Source: Arthrobacter sp. MYb23 (GTDB lineage Bacteria; Actinomycetota; Actinomycetes; Actinomycetales; Micrococcaceae). Taken from it: a stretch of DNA of 64,000 bases. This document shows, in pieces, positions 1-12,123 of this stretch. Position 1 is the stretch's first letter; each line of letters begins with the position of its first letter. The DNA lies in the NCBI RefSeq assembly GCF_002979775.1, contig NZ_PCPR01000003.1, positions 297,100-361,099 of the forward strand, written 5' to 3'. The position numbers were made by a program, and so were the translations under genes. Below the pieces are notes generated by a model. It had not been told where the DNA came from. It ran no database searches and saw only the letters and a list, made by a program, of their open reading frames with translations.

Positions 1-51
1 CGAAACCACGCGATCGCCTCGACCGAAAGGCAGAACCTTGACATCGCTTGA
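1..51 (+). CDS. 3' end of an upstream gene, probably the partner ABC ATPase (partial)
   Basis: The first frame is open from the window edge to a TGA at 49-51 and ends in the residues RNHAIASTERQNLDIA. It overlaps the TTG start of the following ABC ATPase by 14 bp, as expected for paired DppD/DppF-type genes in one operon. Only 16 residues are visible, so the assignment rests on context alone. Confidence 0.4.
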   Translation, partial: RNHAIASTERQNLDIA

Positions 52-814
52 GATCTCCCATGCCTCCCTAACCTTCGGCAGGGGCGAATCTAAAACCGTT
101 GCCCTCAACGACATAAGCTTCACGATTCCCTCAGGTGGGGCGCTCGGTCTTGTTGGTGAATCCGGCTCCGGAAAATCCACCCTTGCACGTGCCGTAGCGG
201 GGCTGAGGCCATTGGACTCAGGCGTAATCAGAGTCGGCGGCGTCGATATCACCGACATTGAACACCGCAGACGCAGAAACGTCCAGATGGTCTTTCAGGA
301 CCCATACTCGTCATTGAACCCTGCCATGGATATCGGGCACAGCATTGCAGAAGTCGCCCGCACCCGCGGCCACCAAGGTGCAGCCGTGGGGCGCCGGGTC
401 AACGAACTGCTTGACGCCGTCCGGCTTCCCACAGCGGTCCGCGACCGATACCCCAGCCAGCTTTCCGGAGGCATGCGCCAGCGCGTTGCGGTGGCGCGTG
501 CGCTGGCCGCGGAACCAGAGATTCTCGTTGCCGACGAAATTACTTCAGCCCTCGATGCATCGGTTCAATCGGCTGTGCTGAACCTCGTGCGCGACATTCG
601 GCAGGAATTCGGCCTAACGATGCTGTTCATCTCCCACAACCTGGCCGTTGTCCGCTACATCGCAGAAGTCACGGCTGTCATGTACAAAGGCGAACTGGTG
701 GAGATGGGTTCAAGTCCCACCCTCATCAGCAGTCCAACAAACGAATATACAAAAGAGCTCATCGCCTCCATCCCCCGCCCCGGGGGCCTCGACGACTTGG
801 ATCCCATCACATGA
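38..814 (+). CDS. Oligopeptide/dipeptide ABC importer ATP-binding protein (DppF/OppF type)
   Basis: This is the ATPase subunit of a peptide importer at the cytoplasmic face of the membrane. Walker A (GESGSGKST) lies at residues 40-48, the Q-loop with the DPYSSLNP segment typical of OppF/DppF near 87-95, the LSGGMRQ signature at 142-148, Walker B (ILVADE) at 162-167, and the H-loop in FISHN near 200. At 258 aa it lacks the long C-terminal oligopeptide-specific extension of many OppF proteins. The TTG start is the first plausible one after the overlapping upstream stop. The frame stays open to the window edge, so a start outside is not excluded. Its stop overlaps the next ATG by 4 bp, which couples peptide import to the peptidases that follow. 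Confidence 0.9.
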   Translation: MTSLEISHASLTFGRGESKTVALNDISFTIPSGGALGLVGESGSGKSTLARAVAGLRPLDSGVIRVGGVDITDIEHRRRRNVQMVFQDPYSSLNPAMDIGHSIAEVARTRGHQGAAVGRRVNELLDAVRLPTAVRDRYPSQLSGGMRQRVAVARALAAEPEILVADEITSALDASVQSAVLNLVRDIRQEFGLTMLFISHNLAVVRYIAEVTAVMYKGELVEMGSSPTLISSPTNEYTKELIASIPRPGGLDDLDPIT

Positions 815-2628
815 CACCTAACACAGCCATCGACACGTCATTGACCCCGGACCCGCACTCCCGCCTGCAGACAGGCAAGCCCAGGACGGTGCACTTCGAC
901 TGGCAAGCCGCGGTCGATTTCGACAGCAGCACGCTCCGCTGCAGCATTAGGCTCCGCTTCGACAGACCCGGCCCTGATAGCGTCGATCTCGATATCCGTC
1001 ATCTTGACATCCAAGCCGTGCGCACAATTGAAGGTGCTCCCCTTCCCTTCACTGTCGGTGCAGACGACCCAATCCTCGGTGAAGGACTGAGCTTCGAGCT
1101 CCCCGCAGACCTAGACACCGTCATCGTTGACTACCAAACCACCAGGGATTCCACCGCTCTGCAATGGGCGCCACCCGAACAGACAAGCTCAGGCACAGGC
1201 CATTTCCTCTACAGCCAGTGCCAGACCATCCATGCAAGGTCAATGATCCCGCTGCACGACAGCATGTCAGCCAAGAGCACCTACACGGCCAAAATTACTG
1301 TCCCTGCGGGTTACACCGCTTTGATGCCCGCAGAGATGCTGGCGCAAGAAGCAAGGGACCACGCCACCGTTTTCTCCTTCCAGGCCACGACACCCCGGGC
1401 ACCCTACCTGATGGCACTTGCAGTCGGGCATCTTGCGTCGAGGGAAATCAGCCCCCGGAGCCGAATTTGGGCTGAGCCATCTCAAATCGATGCAGCTGCG
1501 TGGGAATTCGCTGAAGTGGAAACGATGCTTACCGCTGCAGAGGAGTTCTTTGGCCCCTACCAATGGGGCCGTCTGGACCTGCTCATCATGCCCCAAAGCT
1601 ATCCCTATGGCGGACTCGAAAACCCGGGCCTAGTCTTCCTCACCCCGACACTGATCGCCGGCGACAGGTCCCTGACGGATGTTCTCATACACGAAATAGC
1701 CCACCACTGGAGCGGCAACCTGGTCACCGGGGCGTCCATGGATCATTTCTGGATCAATGAAGGCTTCACCACTTATGGCGAACGCCGGATCTCCGAAACG
1801 TTATACGGGCGAGAGCTCGCCGAACTCCGAGCAGCAATGGGACTTCTGTACTTGAAGGAAGACTTCGAATTCCTTCAAGACCGCATGGAACTGAGCCGCC
1901 TGCGGATGAACCTTCGCGGGCTGGACCCAGATGCCACTTCCACTTGGGTCGCACACGAGAAGGGCAGCATTTTCATCCGTGCCCTCGAAGAGTCCGTCGG
2001 GCGGGAACGCTTCGATCCATTCTTCAAAGGCTTCTTCCGGGATTTCGCCTTCGGCAGCCTGACAACCGAAGACTTCATTGCCTATGCTACGGACCATCTA
2101 AACTCCAGCATCGACTACGAAGAATGGCTGTACGGCAATGGCCTCCCCGCTTCAGTGCCCCCCATCGAGTCGACGGCCCTCACTCGGGTCCGTGAGGTGG
2201 GTCAGTCACCTGTCCAAAAAGATGACGCATCCACGTGGGACGCTTCGATGTGGACGGTGTATCTGGGTCAGTTGGAGCCAGACAACAAAACCGATGTCTT
2301 CTTCCAGACGATGGACTCAACGTTTGACCTTCTCGACCATCAGAACCCTGAAATCCGGCGTCTATGGTTGCTGCTAGGTGTCCGGGCCGGCTACGCGCCG
2401 GCAGTCGAGGCTTCGATGAGATTCCTGTCATCCACCGGCCGGATGAAGTATTTGAAACCGCTTTACGATGCCCTAGTAGCCAACGTCGAGACCCAGTCAC
2501 TGGCCGTCGAATGCTACCGCCGCAACCGGGAGGGATACCACCCCATTGCCAGGGCCGTTGTCGAGTCGCGTTTGTCCCGATTGGGGTTCACCCCGGACGA
2601 ACTAACCACCACCGCAACCGAGGAGTGA
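811..2628 (+). CDS. M1 family zinc aminopeptidase, leukotriene-A4-hydrolase-like
   Basis: A cytosolic zinc aminopeptidase with the M1 hallmarks: the exopeptidase motif GGLENPG at 267-273 and the zinc site HEIAHHW at 294-300, followed about 18 residues later by the third ligand in WINEGF. The surroundings (GGLENPGLVFLTPTL, HEIAHHWSGNLVTG, DHFWINEGFTTYGERR) resemble the LTA4H/aminopeptidase-B subgroup more than PepN, and 605 aa matches LTA4H (about 610) rather than PepN (about 850). No signal peptide is seen. The ATG overlaps the ABC ATPase stop (ATGA), so import and hydrolysis are probably translated together. Epoxide hydrolase activity is not implied; N-terminal trimming of imported peptides is the simplest role. 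Confidence 0.9.
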   Translation: MTPNTAIDTSLTPDPHSRLQTGKPRTVHFDWQAAVDFDSSTLRCSIRLRFDRPGPDSVDLDIRHLDIQAVRTIEGAPLPFTVGADDPILGEGLSFELPADLDTVIVDYQTTRDSTALQWAPPEQTSSGTGHFLYSQCQTIHARSMIPLHDSMSAKSTYTAKITVPAGYTALMPAEMLAQEARDHATVFSFQATTPRAPYLMALAVGHLASREISPRSRIWAEPSQIDAAAWEFAEVETMLTAAEEFFGPYQWGRLDLLIMPQSYPYGGLENPGLVFLTPTLIAGDRSLTDVLIHEIAHHWSGNLVTGASMDHFWINEGFTTYGERRISETLYGRELAELRAAMGLLYLKEDFEFLQDRMELSRLRMNLRGLDPDATSTWVAHEKGSIFIRALEESVGRERFDPFFKGFFRDFAFGSLTTEDFIAYATDHLNSSIDYEEWLYGNGLPASVPPIESTALTRVREVGQSPVQKDDASTWDASMWTVYLGQLEPDNKTDVFFQTMDSTFDLLDHQNPEIRRLWLLLGVRAGYAPAVEASMRFLSSTGRMKYLKPLYDALVANVETQSLAVECYRRNREGYHPIARAVVESRLSRLGFTPDELTTTATEE

Positions 2629-2634
2629 GCCTTC

Positions 2635-3666
2635 ATGTTTGATCTGCTCAAGGAACTAACCGAACTGCCCGGACCGATCGGACGGGAACAAGCCGTGGCA
2701 GATTACCTGCGCGACCGCTGGGCTTTGGCAGGGGCGGACGTCACAGTCACCCGCGTAGGGAATGTCGTAGCCGACCTCGGAGGTAAAGGTCCTCGGCTCA
2801 TGATCCAAGCCCACATGGACGAAATGAGTCTCAGTGTCCGCAGCATTGATTCCAATGGCTTCGTTCGGCTGGCAACAGGAGCCCGTGGAGGAAATCTAGG
2901 CATTCTGCCGGAAAGTGTCAATCGTGAAGCCATCATCCTGACCCGGTCCGGACCGGTGAATGGGATCTTCGCTCGTCCAACAGGCCACCTCCGCAGCACC
3001 AGTGGGAGCGAGTCCGGAGCGCCTGATTGGGACACGGTCTGGATCGATCTGGGACTCAGCAGTCGGGATCAAGTACAGGCGGCAGGGGTGCATGTAGGTA
3101 GCCCTGTCCTATATAAAGCCGAAACCCGTCAATTGGGTCGACACATCGTCGGCAAAGCCTTTGACGATAGGATAGGCCTTGCCGTTATGACATCCTTGGC
3201 CGAGAGAATTGACCGGGCCAAGCTCACCCACAACGTCGTCCTCGTCGGAACCATCCAGGAAGAAACAGGTGCCATTGGCGCCTCCTCGTTGCGCGCAGAT
3301 CTTGGAGAATTCGACGCCGCCATAGCTCTAGAAGTTGGACCCGCAGGAGACACCCCCGGCAGCCCTTCCGGATCAGACACGGTAGCCCTGGGACAAGGAA
3401 CTTGCATAGTCCACGAAGACGCCGCTGCTCATTACGATCCCGCGCTCACAGATGCCTTGATCAACCTAGCCGAGAAGAACGACATCCCTTTCCAACATGC
3501 ACTCTTCACAGCGTTTGGTACAGACGGAGTGAACTTGATGATGCAAGGGATTCCTACTGCACTCTTGGCTGTTCCCACCCGCTACACCCACAGCCCTTTC
3601 GAAATGGTCACCCAGGACGACATCAACGCCACGCTCCAGCTGCTTGAGGCGTACGTAACCTCATGA
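2635..3666 (+). CDS. M42 family aminopeptidase (FrvX-like metallopeptidase)
   Basis: 343 aa, the usual length for M42 dinuclear metallo-aminopeptidases. The first metal ligand is in QAHMDEM (His60), the bridging Asp region in KAFDDRIG, and the catalytic glutamate pair in QEETGAIGA near residue 208. It is cytosolic and would finish degradation of short peptides released by the M1 enzyme. The ATG follows a GAGGAGTGA ribosome-binding region that overlaps the end of the M1 gene. The stop overlaps the next start (ATGA), so it belongs to the same operon. M42 members are often annotated as endoglucanase; the peptide operon makes aminopeptidase the better call. Confidence 0.88.
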   Translation: MFDLLKELTELPGPIGREQAVADYLRDRWALAGADVTVTRVGNVVADLGGKGPRLMIQAHMDEMSLSVRSIDSNGFVRLATGARGGNLGILPESVNREAIILTRSGPVNGIFARPTGHLRSTSGSESGAPDWDTVWIDLGLSSRDQVQAAGVHVGSPVLYKAETRQLGRHIVGKAFDDRIGLAVMTSLAERIDRAKLTHNVVLVGTIQEETGAIGASSLRADLGEFDAAIALEVGPAGDTPGSPSGSDTVALGQGTCIVHEDAAAHYDPALTDALINLAEKNDIPFQHALFTAFGTDGVNLMMQGIPTALLAVPTRYTHSPFEMVTQDDINATLQLLEAYVTS

Positions 3667-5039
3667 ACCTCAAGACAACCGAAACCCTCGTATCTGCTGT
3701 ATCAGAGGGGTTGCCGATGGCTATCGATTTGTTGGCCCAACTCGTGGCCGAACCATCAGTTTCCGGTGGAGCGGAACAGGACAGCACGGCCAGCGAACGA
3801 ACCGCTCGCATGGTAGAGCAGGCCTTCAGAGATGTAGGCATCAGCAAGATCCGTCTACAGGAAACGCCAGACGGTTCGTACACCGTCATTGGGTGCAACG
3901 CCGCTGCCCCAGACGCTCCCACCGTACTTCTGTACAGCCACTACGACATCCAGCCGGTAGGCGACCGCGCGGTCTGGCAGTCAGAACCTTACGTGCTCAC
4001 AGAGTTAGGTGCGCGACTCTACGGCCGGGGCGCGGCTGACTGCAAGGGCGGCATCGTCACGCACGTGGCCGCGCTTAGCGCGCTTGGACCCACAGACCGG
4101 TTGCGCATAGTTGTGGTTTGCGAAGGGTCCGAGGAACGAGGTGGAACTGGACTTATCCAGTACATGCGTAAAAATCCGGAAGAGTTCCGGAGTATTGATG
4201 TCGCTCTAATCGCAGACGCCGGAAACTTGTCGGCGGAGCGCCCGGCCCTCACCATTTCCCTCAGAGGGCTACTCGCAACTACGATCGAAATTTCGTCAGG
4301 GGAAGCGCCGCTACACTCCGGGCTCTACGGTGGTGCGGCGCCCGACGCTCTAGCTGCACTTATAGCAGTCTTGGCCTCAATGCGCGACGCCTCGGGGGAT
4401 ACAACCATCCACGGATTGCCAAACGATGGACGTTGGAAGTATGCCCCGTATCCAGCGGAAAATTTCATAGAAGACGCCCGGCTCCTACCGGGGATACAAC
4501 CCGTTGGCACCTCTGACCCGGCCTCCCAGATCTGGGCGAAACCCGCCCTAACCATCATGGGTATCGATGTCCCTAGTCTCGACTCCGCCGCACCTGTCAT
4601 ACAATCTAAAGCGCGAGCCATAGTGAACCTGAGAATCCCTCCGGGCACCGACGCACTGTACGCCTCTCAGGCCCTGGAAGAACACATACACAATCACACC
4701 CCTTGGGGACTTGAAGCACGAGTCACCCATTTTTCATGCAGTAGGGGCATCAGCGTCGACACAGAATCTCGTACCTTCAGGGCGTTCGCCAAAGCACTAG
4801 AAAACAGCTACGCAAACGAAGTGGACTTCATTGGGGCAGGTGGATCAATCCCGTTCTGCCAAGCGCTTCTCGAAGCGTCCCCTGACTCAGTCATGCTTTT
4901 GTACGGCCCTGCCGATCCACTGTCACATATCCATGCGGCCAATGAGAGTGTTGGTGTTAGAGCACTGGAAAGTACGATTTCCGCCGAAGTTCAACTCCTC
5001 AAGACCCTCATCCTGGAGACAGCGCCACTAGGAGCCTAG
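3663..5039 (+). CDS. M20 family dipeptidase/metallopeptidase
   Basis: 458 aa M20 peptidase. Visible motifs are the metal-binding YSHYDIQPVGD near residue 95, GRGAADCKGG near 125, and the EGSEERGG glutamate pair near 163. The dimerisation (lid) insert follows and the protein closes with a conserved histidine region (SHIHAANE). YDIQPVGD resembles the CNDP/DapE-type dipeptidase subgroup. It is the last gene of the peptide import and hydrolysis operon, overlapping the M42 gene by 4 bp and followed about 140 bp later by a strong hairpin. Three metallopeptidases of different clans in series suggest sequential cleavage of oligopeptides to free amino acids. Confidence 0.88.
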   Translation: MNLKTTETLVSAVSEGLPMAIDLLAQLVAEPSVSGGAEQDSTASERTARMVEQAFRDVGISKIRLQETPDGSYTVIGCNAAAPDAPTVLLYSHYDIQPVGDRAVWQSEPYVLTELGARLYGRGAADCKGGIVTHVAALSALGPTDRLRIVVVCEGSEERGGTGLIQYMRKNPEEFRSIDVALIADAGNLSAERPALTISLRGLLATTIEISSGEAPLHSGLYGGAAPDALAALIAVLASMRDASGDTTIHGLPNDGRWKYAPYPAENFIEDARLLPGIQPVGTSDPASQIWAKPALTIMGIDVPSLDSAAPVIQSKARAIVNLRIPPGTDALYASQALEEHIHNHTPWGLEARVTHFSCSRGISVDTESRTFRAFAKALENSYANEVDFIGAGGSIPFCQALLEASPDSVMLLYGPADPLSHIHAANESVGVRALESTISAEVQLLKTLILETAPLGA

Positions 5040-5177
5040 TACCGGCCGCTTGACGGTATTTGGCGCGAAGAAGCTGGTTCGTCGGTTCCTGATGCTACGT
5101 GTAAGCCTCTGGTCTGGCCGCTGCACCCGTCAAACCCGTCGTCAACTCCATTCCGCTCACCCGGTAGCGCGTGGTCA

Positions 5178-5214
5178 AAGGCCCGGTTCCTTCCATTGGA
5201 AGGAACCGGGCCTT
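5178..5214. terminator. Perfect 17-bp hairpin after the peptidase operon
   Basis: Arms 5178-5194 and 5198-5214 are exact reverse complements around a 3-nt loop. No long T-run follows, so it may act as a weak intrinsic terminator or mRNA-stabilising hairpin. It closes the operon ending at 5039. Confidence 0.75.
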
Positions 5215-5649
5215 CTGCATGCGACGGACGTAAGGTGGCGCGGAGATGAATGGCCCCTGCGACACATCGTGCGTCGCTGGGACAGTTGACGTTAAGGATG
5301 GAGCGACTGCTTCTTCTACCGACCCATTCGTTCTTATCGAGGTACGACGGCGTAATGGTGTGAAGGCCATGTGCGCGCTAATAGGCGTCGAAGCAATTGA
5401 AGCCCAACGCTACTGTCGGACCGGCTCCTCTCGTAAGACGATGGTTTGCCGTTGATCGTGTCCGATGGCGTCCGCTTTCTGCCCTGCCAGGCAGGATTCG
5501 GAGGCCGCATCGCCCCACTCCAGCGCCAGGAGCACCTACACCCATCGGTAAAAAGCGATGTGCCATACACGGTTGCCGCTTGTCCCTTCTCACTCTTTAC
5601 GGATTAGTTCGTGCTGATAACTCTTGCAAAGAGAGCATTCTTAGGGCAC
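5215..5649. other. Intergenic stretch with no supported gene
   Basis: About 430 bp between the hairpin and the PTS promoter region. Short open frames occur on both strands but none has a convincing ribosome-binding site or a recognisable protein. I see no antiterminator-type structure that would point to BglG/LicT control of the PTS gene. Confidence 0.5.
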
Positions 5650-5658
5650 TATAGTTCT

Positions 5659-5680
5659 CATGCGCACGATAGTGCGCATG
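5659..5680. promoter_or_regulatory. Palindromic operator upstream of the beta-glucoside PTS gene
   Basis: CATGCGCAC and GTGCGCATG are perfect 9-bp inverted arms separated by GATA. A possible -10 (TATAGT, 5650-5655) lies just before, so the palindrome would cover the transcription start, a classic repressor position. A -35-like TTGCAA at 5624 is 20 bp away, longer than ideal. Confidence 0.6.
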
Positions 5681-5710
5681 TTCTTTGTGGCTTACTCAAA
5701 GGAGAGGCAA

Positions 5711-9036
<3,326 letters not shown>

Positions 9037-9070
9037 CGACGGTGCTCGCTCAACGTCGACTATCGTGGAC

Positions 9071-9092
9071 GGTACCGGCCAACGCCGGTACC
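9071..9092. promoter_or_regulatory. 9-bp perfect inverted repeat before the XRE regulator
   Basis: GGTACCGGC, four bases, GCCGGTACC. It sits 35 bp after the glycosidase stop and 41 bp before the regulator start. It could be the operon terminator (but has no T-run) or an autoregulatory operator of the XRE protein. Confidence 0.5.
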
Positions 9093-9132
9093 GGATCGTG
9101 TTGCTCGCGATCACACGAGGAAGGATCTGTCG

Positions 9133-9735
9133 ATGACGGATATGGCCGACGCCACTCGGCTCAGTCAGCCGCTGCTGGAGAAGATCGGTCGCGAGGTACG
9201 CGCGCGCCGCAAGGCCTTGCCCCTGACGGTCCAACAGCTGGCAGATGCCGCAGGCCTCAGCCGCCGCATTGTGACGAAGATCGAGTTGGGGCAGGCGAAC
9301 GCCAGCCTCACAACCATCGATCGGCTCGCAGCGGCGCTGGCTGTCGACTTCTCCACATTGATCCAAGGCAGACTGCCGCAGCCGTCTGTGCAGGTTACCT
9401 CGAAAATGACGAACGAGGACGAGTGGGTGTCGGAGTCCGGCGGCAGGCTCGTGTTCCACGCGGCAACCTCGGTGCGCCCGGCGGCAGAGCTGTGGGAGGG
9501 GACGCTCGCCGTCGATGCGCGACTACAGGCTCCCGCGGACCCTCCGGGCAGCGAAGTGCTCGTCTTTGTCATCTCGGGTGTGCTGACTCTGTGCGTCGGG
9601 ACCGAACCTATTGTCGAGGCGAGTTCAGGCGAGTCGGCCCGGCTGCGCACCGATCAGCCACACGAGTACGCCAACAGGGGCAGCGTCCCGGTGCATTTCC
9701 TACGGGTCTTCCAGATAGGGCCTGCCGAGAGCTGA
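9133..9735 (+). CDS. XRE-family HTH regulator with C-terminal cupin
   Basis: 200 aa. An XRE helix-turn-helix spans about residues 16-70 (LADAAGLSRRIVTKIELGQAN). A C-terminal single beta-barrel of the cupin type (EVLVFVISGVLTL ... PHEYANRGSVPVHFLRVF) is a likely small-ligand sensor. The start follows GAGGAAGG. It resembles the regulator at 23105-23689 (shared IE.G.ANASL and VDFS.L segments), so the two are probably diverged paralogs. It may control the PTS/bglA genes or the MFS gene just downstream. Confidence 0.85.
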   Translation: MTDMADATRLSQPLLEKIGREVRARRKALPLTVQQLADAAGLSRRIVTKIELGQANASLTTIDRLAAALAVDFSTLIQGRLPQPSVQVTSKMTNEDEWVSESGGRLVFHAATSVRPAAELWEGTLAVDARLQAPADPPGSEVLVFVISGVLTLCVGTEPIVEASSGESARLRTDQPHEYANRGSVPVHFLRVFQIGPAES

Positions 9736-9766
9736 TCCTCGCGGCAGTGGGAACGGACCCAGCCCG

Positions 9767-10951
9767 ATGACCCGCATTGTCAATGAGCGCTCTTCGGTAC
9801 TCGCTGCGCCAGGGATGCGACCTCTGCTTGCAACCGTAGTCATGGCGTTCACTGGATTCAGTTTGCTGCTACCTATATCGCCCGCATGGGTAATTGCTGG
9901 CGGCGCGACCGAACTGGGGGCGGGCGCCGTGACCGCGCTGCTCATGCTCTTCACGATTATCGCGCAATTGCGAGTAAACCTTGCCCTTGTGCGTTTTGGC
10001 TGGGCTCCCGTACTAGCCGCGGGCGTGACGCTACTTGCTCTCCCCGCGCCACTACAGGCACTCACCTCCGATCTCACCCTTGTCCTTGTATCGTCAGCCC
10101 TGCGCGGTCTAGGATTCGGAATCCTCACCGTGTGCGGAGCAACCGCGCTCACGTTACTCGTCCCCGAATCCCAGCGCGGTCGCGCGGTGGGCGCCTACGG
10201 GCTCGCCGTCGCCCTACCGCAACTCGCCTTTGCATCTTCCGCTCCTATGCTCTCAGAGGTCCTTAGCCCGCCAGCGGTTCTTACTTTCGGCGCCGTCCCC
10301 CTGCTCGCGCTCACCTGGATCTTCCCTCTGGGGCGCCGACTCACCGCCCTAGCCGTAAACGCCCACGAACGAGCGGACGCGGCCCCCCGCTCATTCGTGC
10401 CGGTGATGGCGCTCGTATGGACCTCGCTTCTCGCTCTCGTGCTAACCACAAGCGTCGGCGGCGCGCTCCTCACATTCTCTGACCAAATCGCGCCGTCTCC
10501 AGGATTAGCTACCGCTGCGCTATTGTGCTTCACCGGATTCGCCGCACCCGCGCGATGGGCCGCTGCCGCTCTCAGCGACCGCCCTGGCGCGCGATGGGTA
10601 ATCCCTGGTCTCGTCCTGACCACGGCCCTCGGCGCCGCCGGAATCATCGCCTCTCTTGTGATCGCAGGCTCCATTATGGGCGTCGTGTGGCTGCTCGCCG
10701 GCGCCACACTGCTGGGCCTAGCCTACGGCGGCCTGCAGAGCGCGACAATGGTACGCGCTTTCCGCGACGCTGGCCCCCAGAATGCTGCACGAGCCTCAGT
10801 GATGTGGAACGTCACATTCGACCTCGGCACCGGCGCGGGAGCGCTTCTAGTCGGTGCTCTCGCTCAGGGAACATCCTTCGCGGTCGCGTTCGGGGTGGCC
10901 AGCGTCGTTGCGATTTTGGGGGCCGCATTTACCCGTGAGCGTACAAAGTAA
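9767..10951 (+). CDS. MFS transporter
   Basis: 394 aa, about 12 hydrophobic segments in two halves with a short basic central loop near residue 200. The RGLGFGILTVCGATALTLLVPESQRGRAVG-type stretch near 110-145 is typical of drug/metabolite MFS exporters. It begins 31 bp after the XRE regulator on the same strand and may be its target. Substrate cannot be inferred. The gene looks intact although what follows is heavily decayed. Confidence 0.8.
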   Translation: MTRIVNERSSVLAAPGMRPLLATVVMAFTGFSLLLPISPAWVIAGGATELGAGAVTALLMLFTIIAQLRVNLALVRFGWAPVLAAGVTLLALPAPLQALTSDLTLVLVSSALRGLGFGILTVCGATALTLLVPESQRGRAVGAYGLAVALPQLAFASSAPMLSEVLSPPAVLTFGAVPLLALTWIFPLGRRLTALAVNAHERADAAPRSFVPVMALVWTSLLALVLTTSVGGALLTFSDQIAPSPGLATAALLCFTGFAAPARWAAAALSDRPGARWVIPGLVLTTALGAAGIIASLVIAGSIMGVVWLLAGATLLGLAYGGLQSATMVRAFRDAGPQNAARASVMWNVTFDLGTGAGALLVGALAQGTSFAVAFGVASVVAILGAAFTRERTK

Positions 10952-10964
10952 GACGCCGCCCGGG

Positions 10965-11150
10965 GCTTTTTGCAAATGAGACCTGCTCTCCCGAGGTCCC
11001 TGGACAGTTTCCGGGCTCGACCTCGGCCTTCTTCATCACCCCATTCAGGGTCGTGAAATGGACTCCGAAATCCTTAGCGATTTTGGCCAGCTCCACACCG
11101 GCCTCACTATTCAACGCGCCCGGAAAGCTTTCGGGTGCTGGCTTACTCAG
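10965..11150 (-). pseudogene. IS3-type transposase OrfA remnant
   Basis: On the minus strand a short piece reads AKIAKDFGVHFTTLNGVMKK followed by AEVEPGNCPG. This matches the helix-turn-helix of IS3-family OrfA proteins, where the usual form is IAKDFGV..xTLxxWMRxAdiedG. The start is CTG and nothing of OrfB follows, so it is a dead fragment. It marks an old insertion at the edge of the decayed region. Confidence 0.6.
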
Positions 11151-11509
11151 AGCCAGACAGCCTTCCCGCCCAGTCCCTTGGACTAGGCACTGCGGAACCT
11201 CGTGACCTTGTGGACACTTCTGTAGGAGATGTCGGTGCGCCCGTCGGGGAGTTCGCAGACCCAAAGAGATCAGGTTTCCGACGCGCTGGCCGAATCCGGC
11301 CGTTGGAACCAGCTATAGTTTTTTCGCCGATTCGTGTGGTTACGGCCATCGACCACGCCACAAAGTCGCGAGGGTTATGGATGCGCCTCCATCACTCGTA
11401 GCCCTGACACGGCCGCGCTGGGCACCGACCAACAAAGAACCCGCCGCGCGCCAAAAGGCCGACCACGGGATCATAAATTGCCCGGGGCAGGAACTGGACC
11501 GGGCCGCAG
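11151..11509. other. Degenerate intergenic DNA
   Basis: No supportable gene. One minus-strand frame reads WVCELPDGRTDISYRSVHKV, which looks protein-like but I do not recognise it. Probably decayed insertion-site DNA between the transposase and monooxygenase remnants. Confidence 0.4.
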
Positions 11510-12086
11510 ACGTACAACAGATCCAATGTAACGCTCGTGGACACAGCGGACTTCGGCGGCATTACCCGCCTGACCCAAACCGGAATTGTCGTCGGCGAAA
11601 CCCACTATGAAGTGGACTGCGTCATCATCGCCACCGGTTTCGATGCAGGCGTCTCTGGAGTGCTCTCGGGCACCCTACCCGTGTACGGGTGCAATCAGCG
11701 CTCGTTGTTGGAGGCGCGGGCGCAGGACCCGTGCACACTGCGTGCTTTTACAACAATGGGTTCCCGAACCTCTTCCAGCTCGGTGCACTAGAACGCAAAC
11801 TCCGTCAATTTTCTCCATATCCTCCAGGAACCAGCAGAACATATCGCAACAGTCATCTCCCAAGTACGGACAACCGGCGCCCACGCCGTCGAACCGACCC
11901 TTGAATCAGAAGCCGCGTGGGGGGATGACCGTCCTCAAAACAGCATCGGACTCCGGCGCGTTCCAGGCCGAGTGCACCCCGGGATATTACAACGGTGGGG
12001 GAACCCGCACGATCACCGGGGCCTCGTTCAGCCCCGGCCCCGTAGCCTTTCACCGTTCCTTCGTCAATGGCGGGAGGGCGATATGA
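11510..12086 (+). pseudogene. Flavin-containing (Baeyer-Villiger type) monooxygenase, multiply frameshifted C-terminal remnant
   Basis: Reading across frames gives a colinear BVMO C-terminus: TYNRSNVTLVDT, then YEVDCVIIATGFDAGV (the conserved ATGF motif), then FYNNGFPNLFQLGAL, then EHIATVISQVRTTGAHAVEP, then FQAECTPGYYN and FSPGPVAFH. At least three frame changes separate these blocks and the N-terminal FAD and NADPH domains are missing, so it cannot be functional. It lies next to a decayed SMP-30-like gene; hydrolases often follow BVMOs in ketone degradation. Confidence 0.8.
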
Positions 12087-12123
12087 ACGATGTGATGGGC
12101 CGTGAGAAGCTCGGGGACTCCTC

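Noticed and set aside
5040..5655. RNA antiterminator of the BglG/LicT type before the PTS gene
   Set aside because: I could not find a RAT-like sequence overlapping a terminator, and no antiterminator gene is present; a DNA operator palindrome is more convincing.
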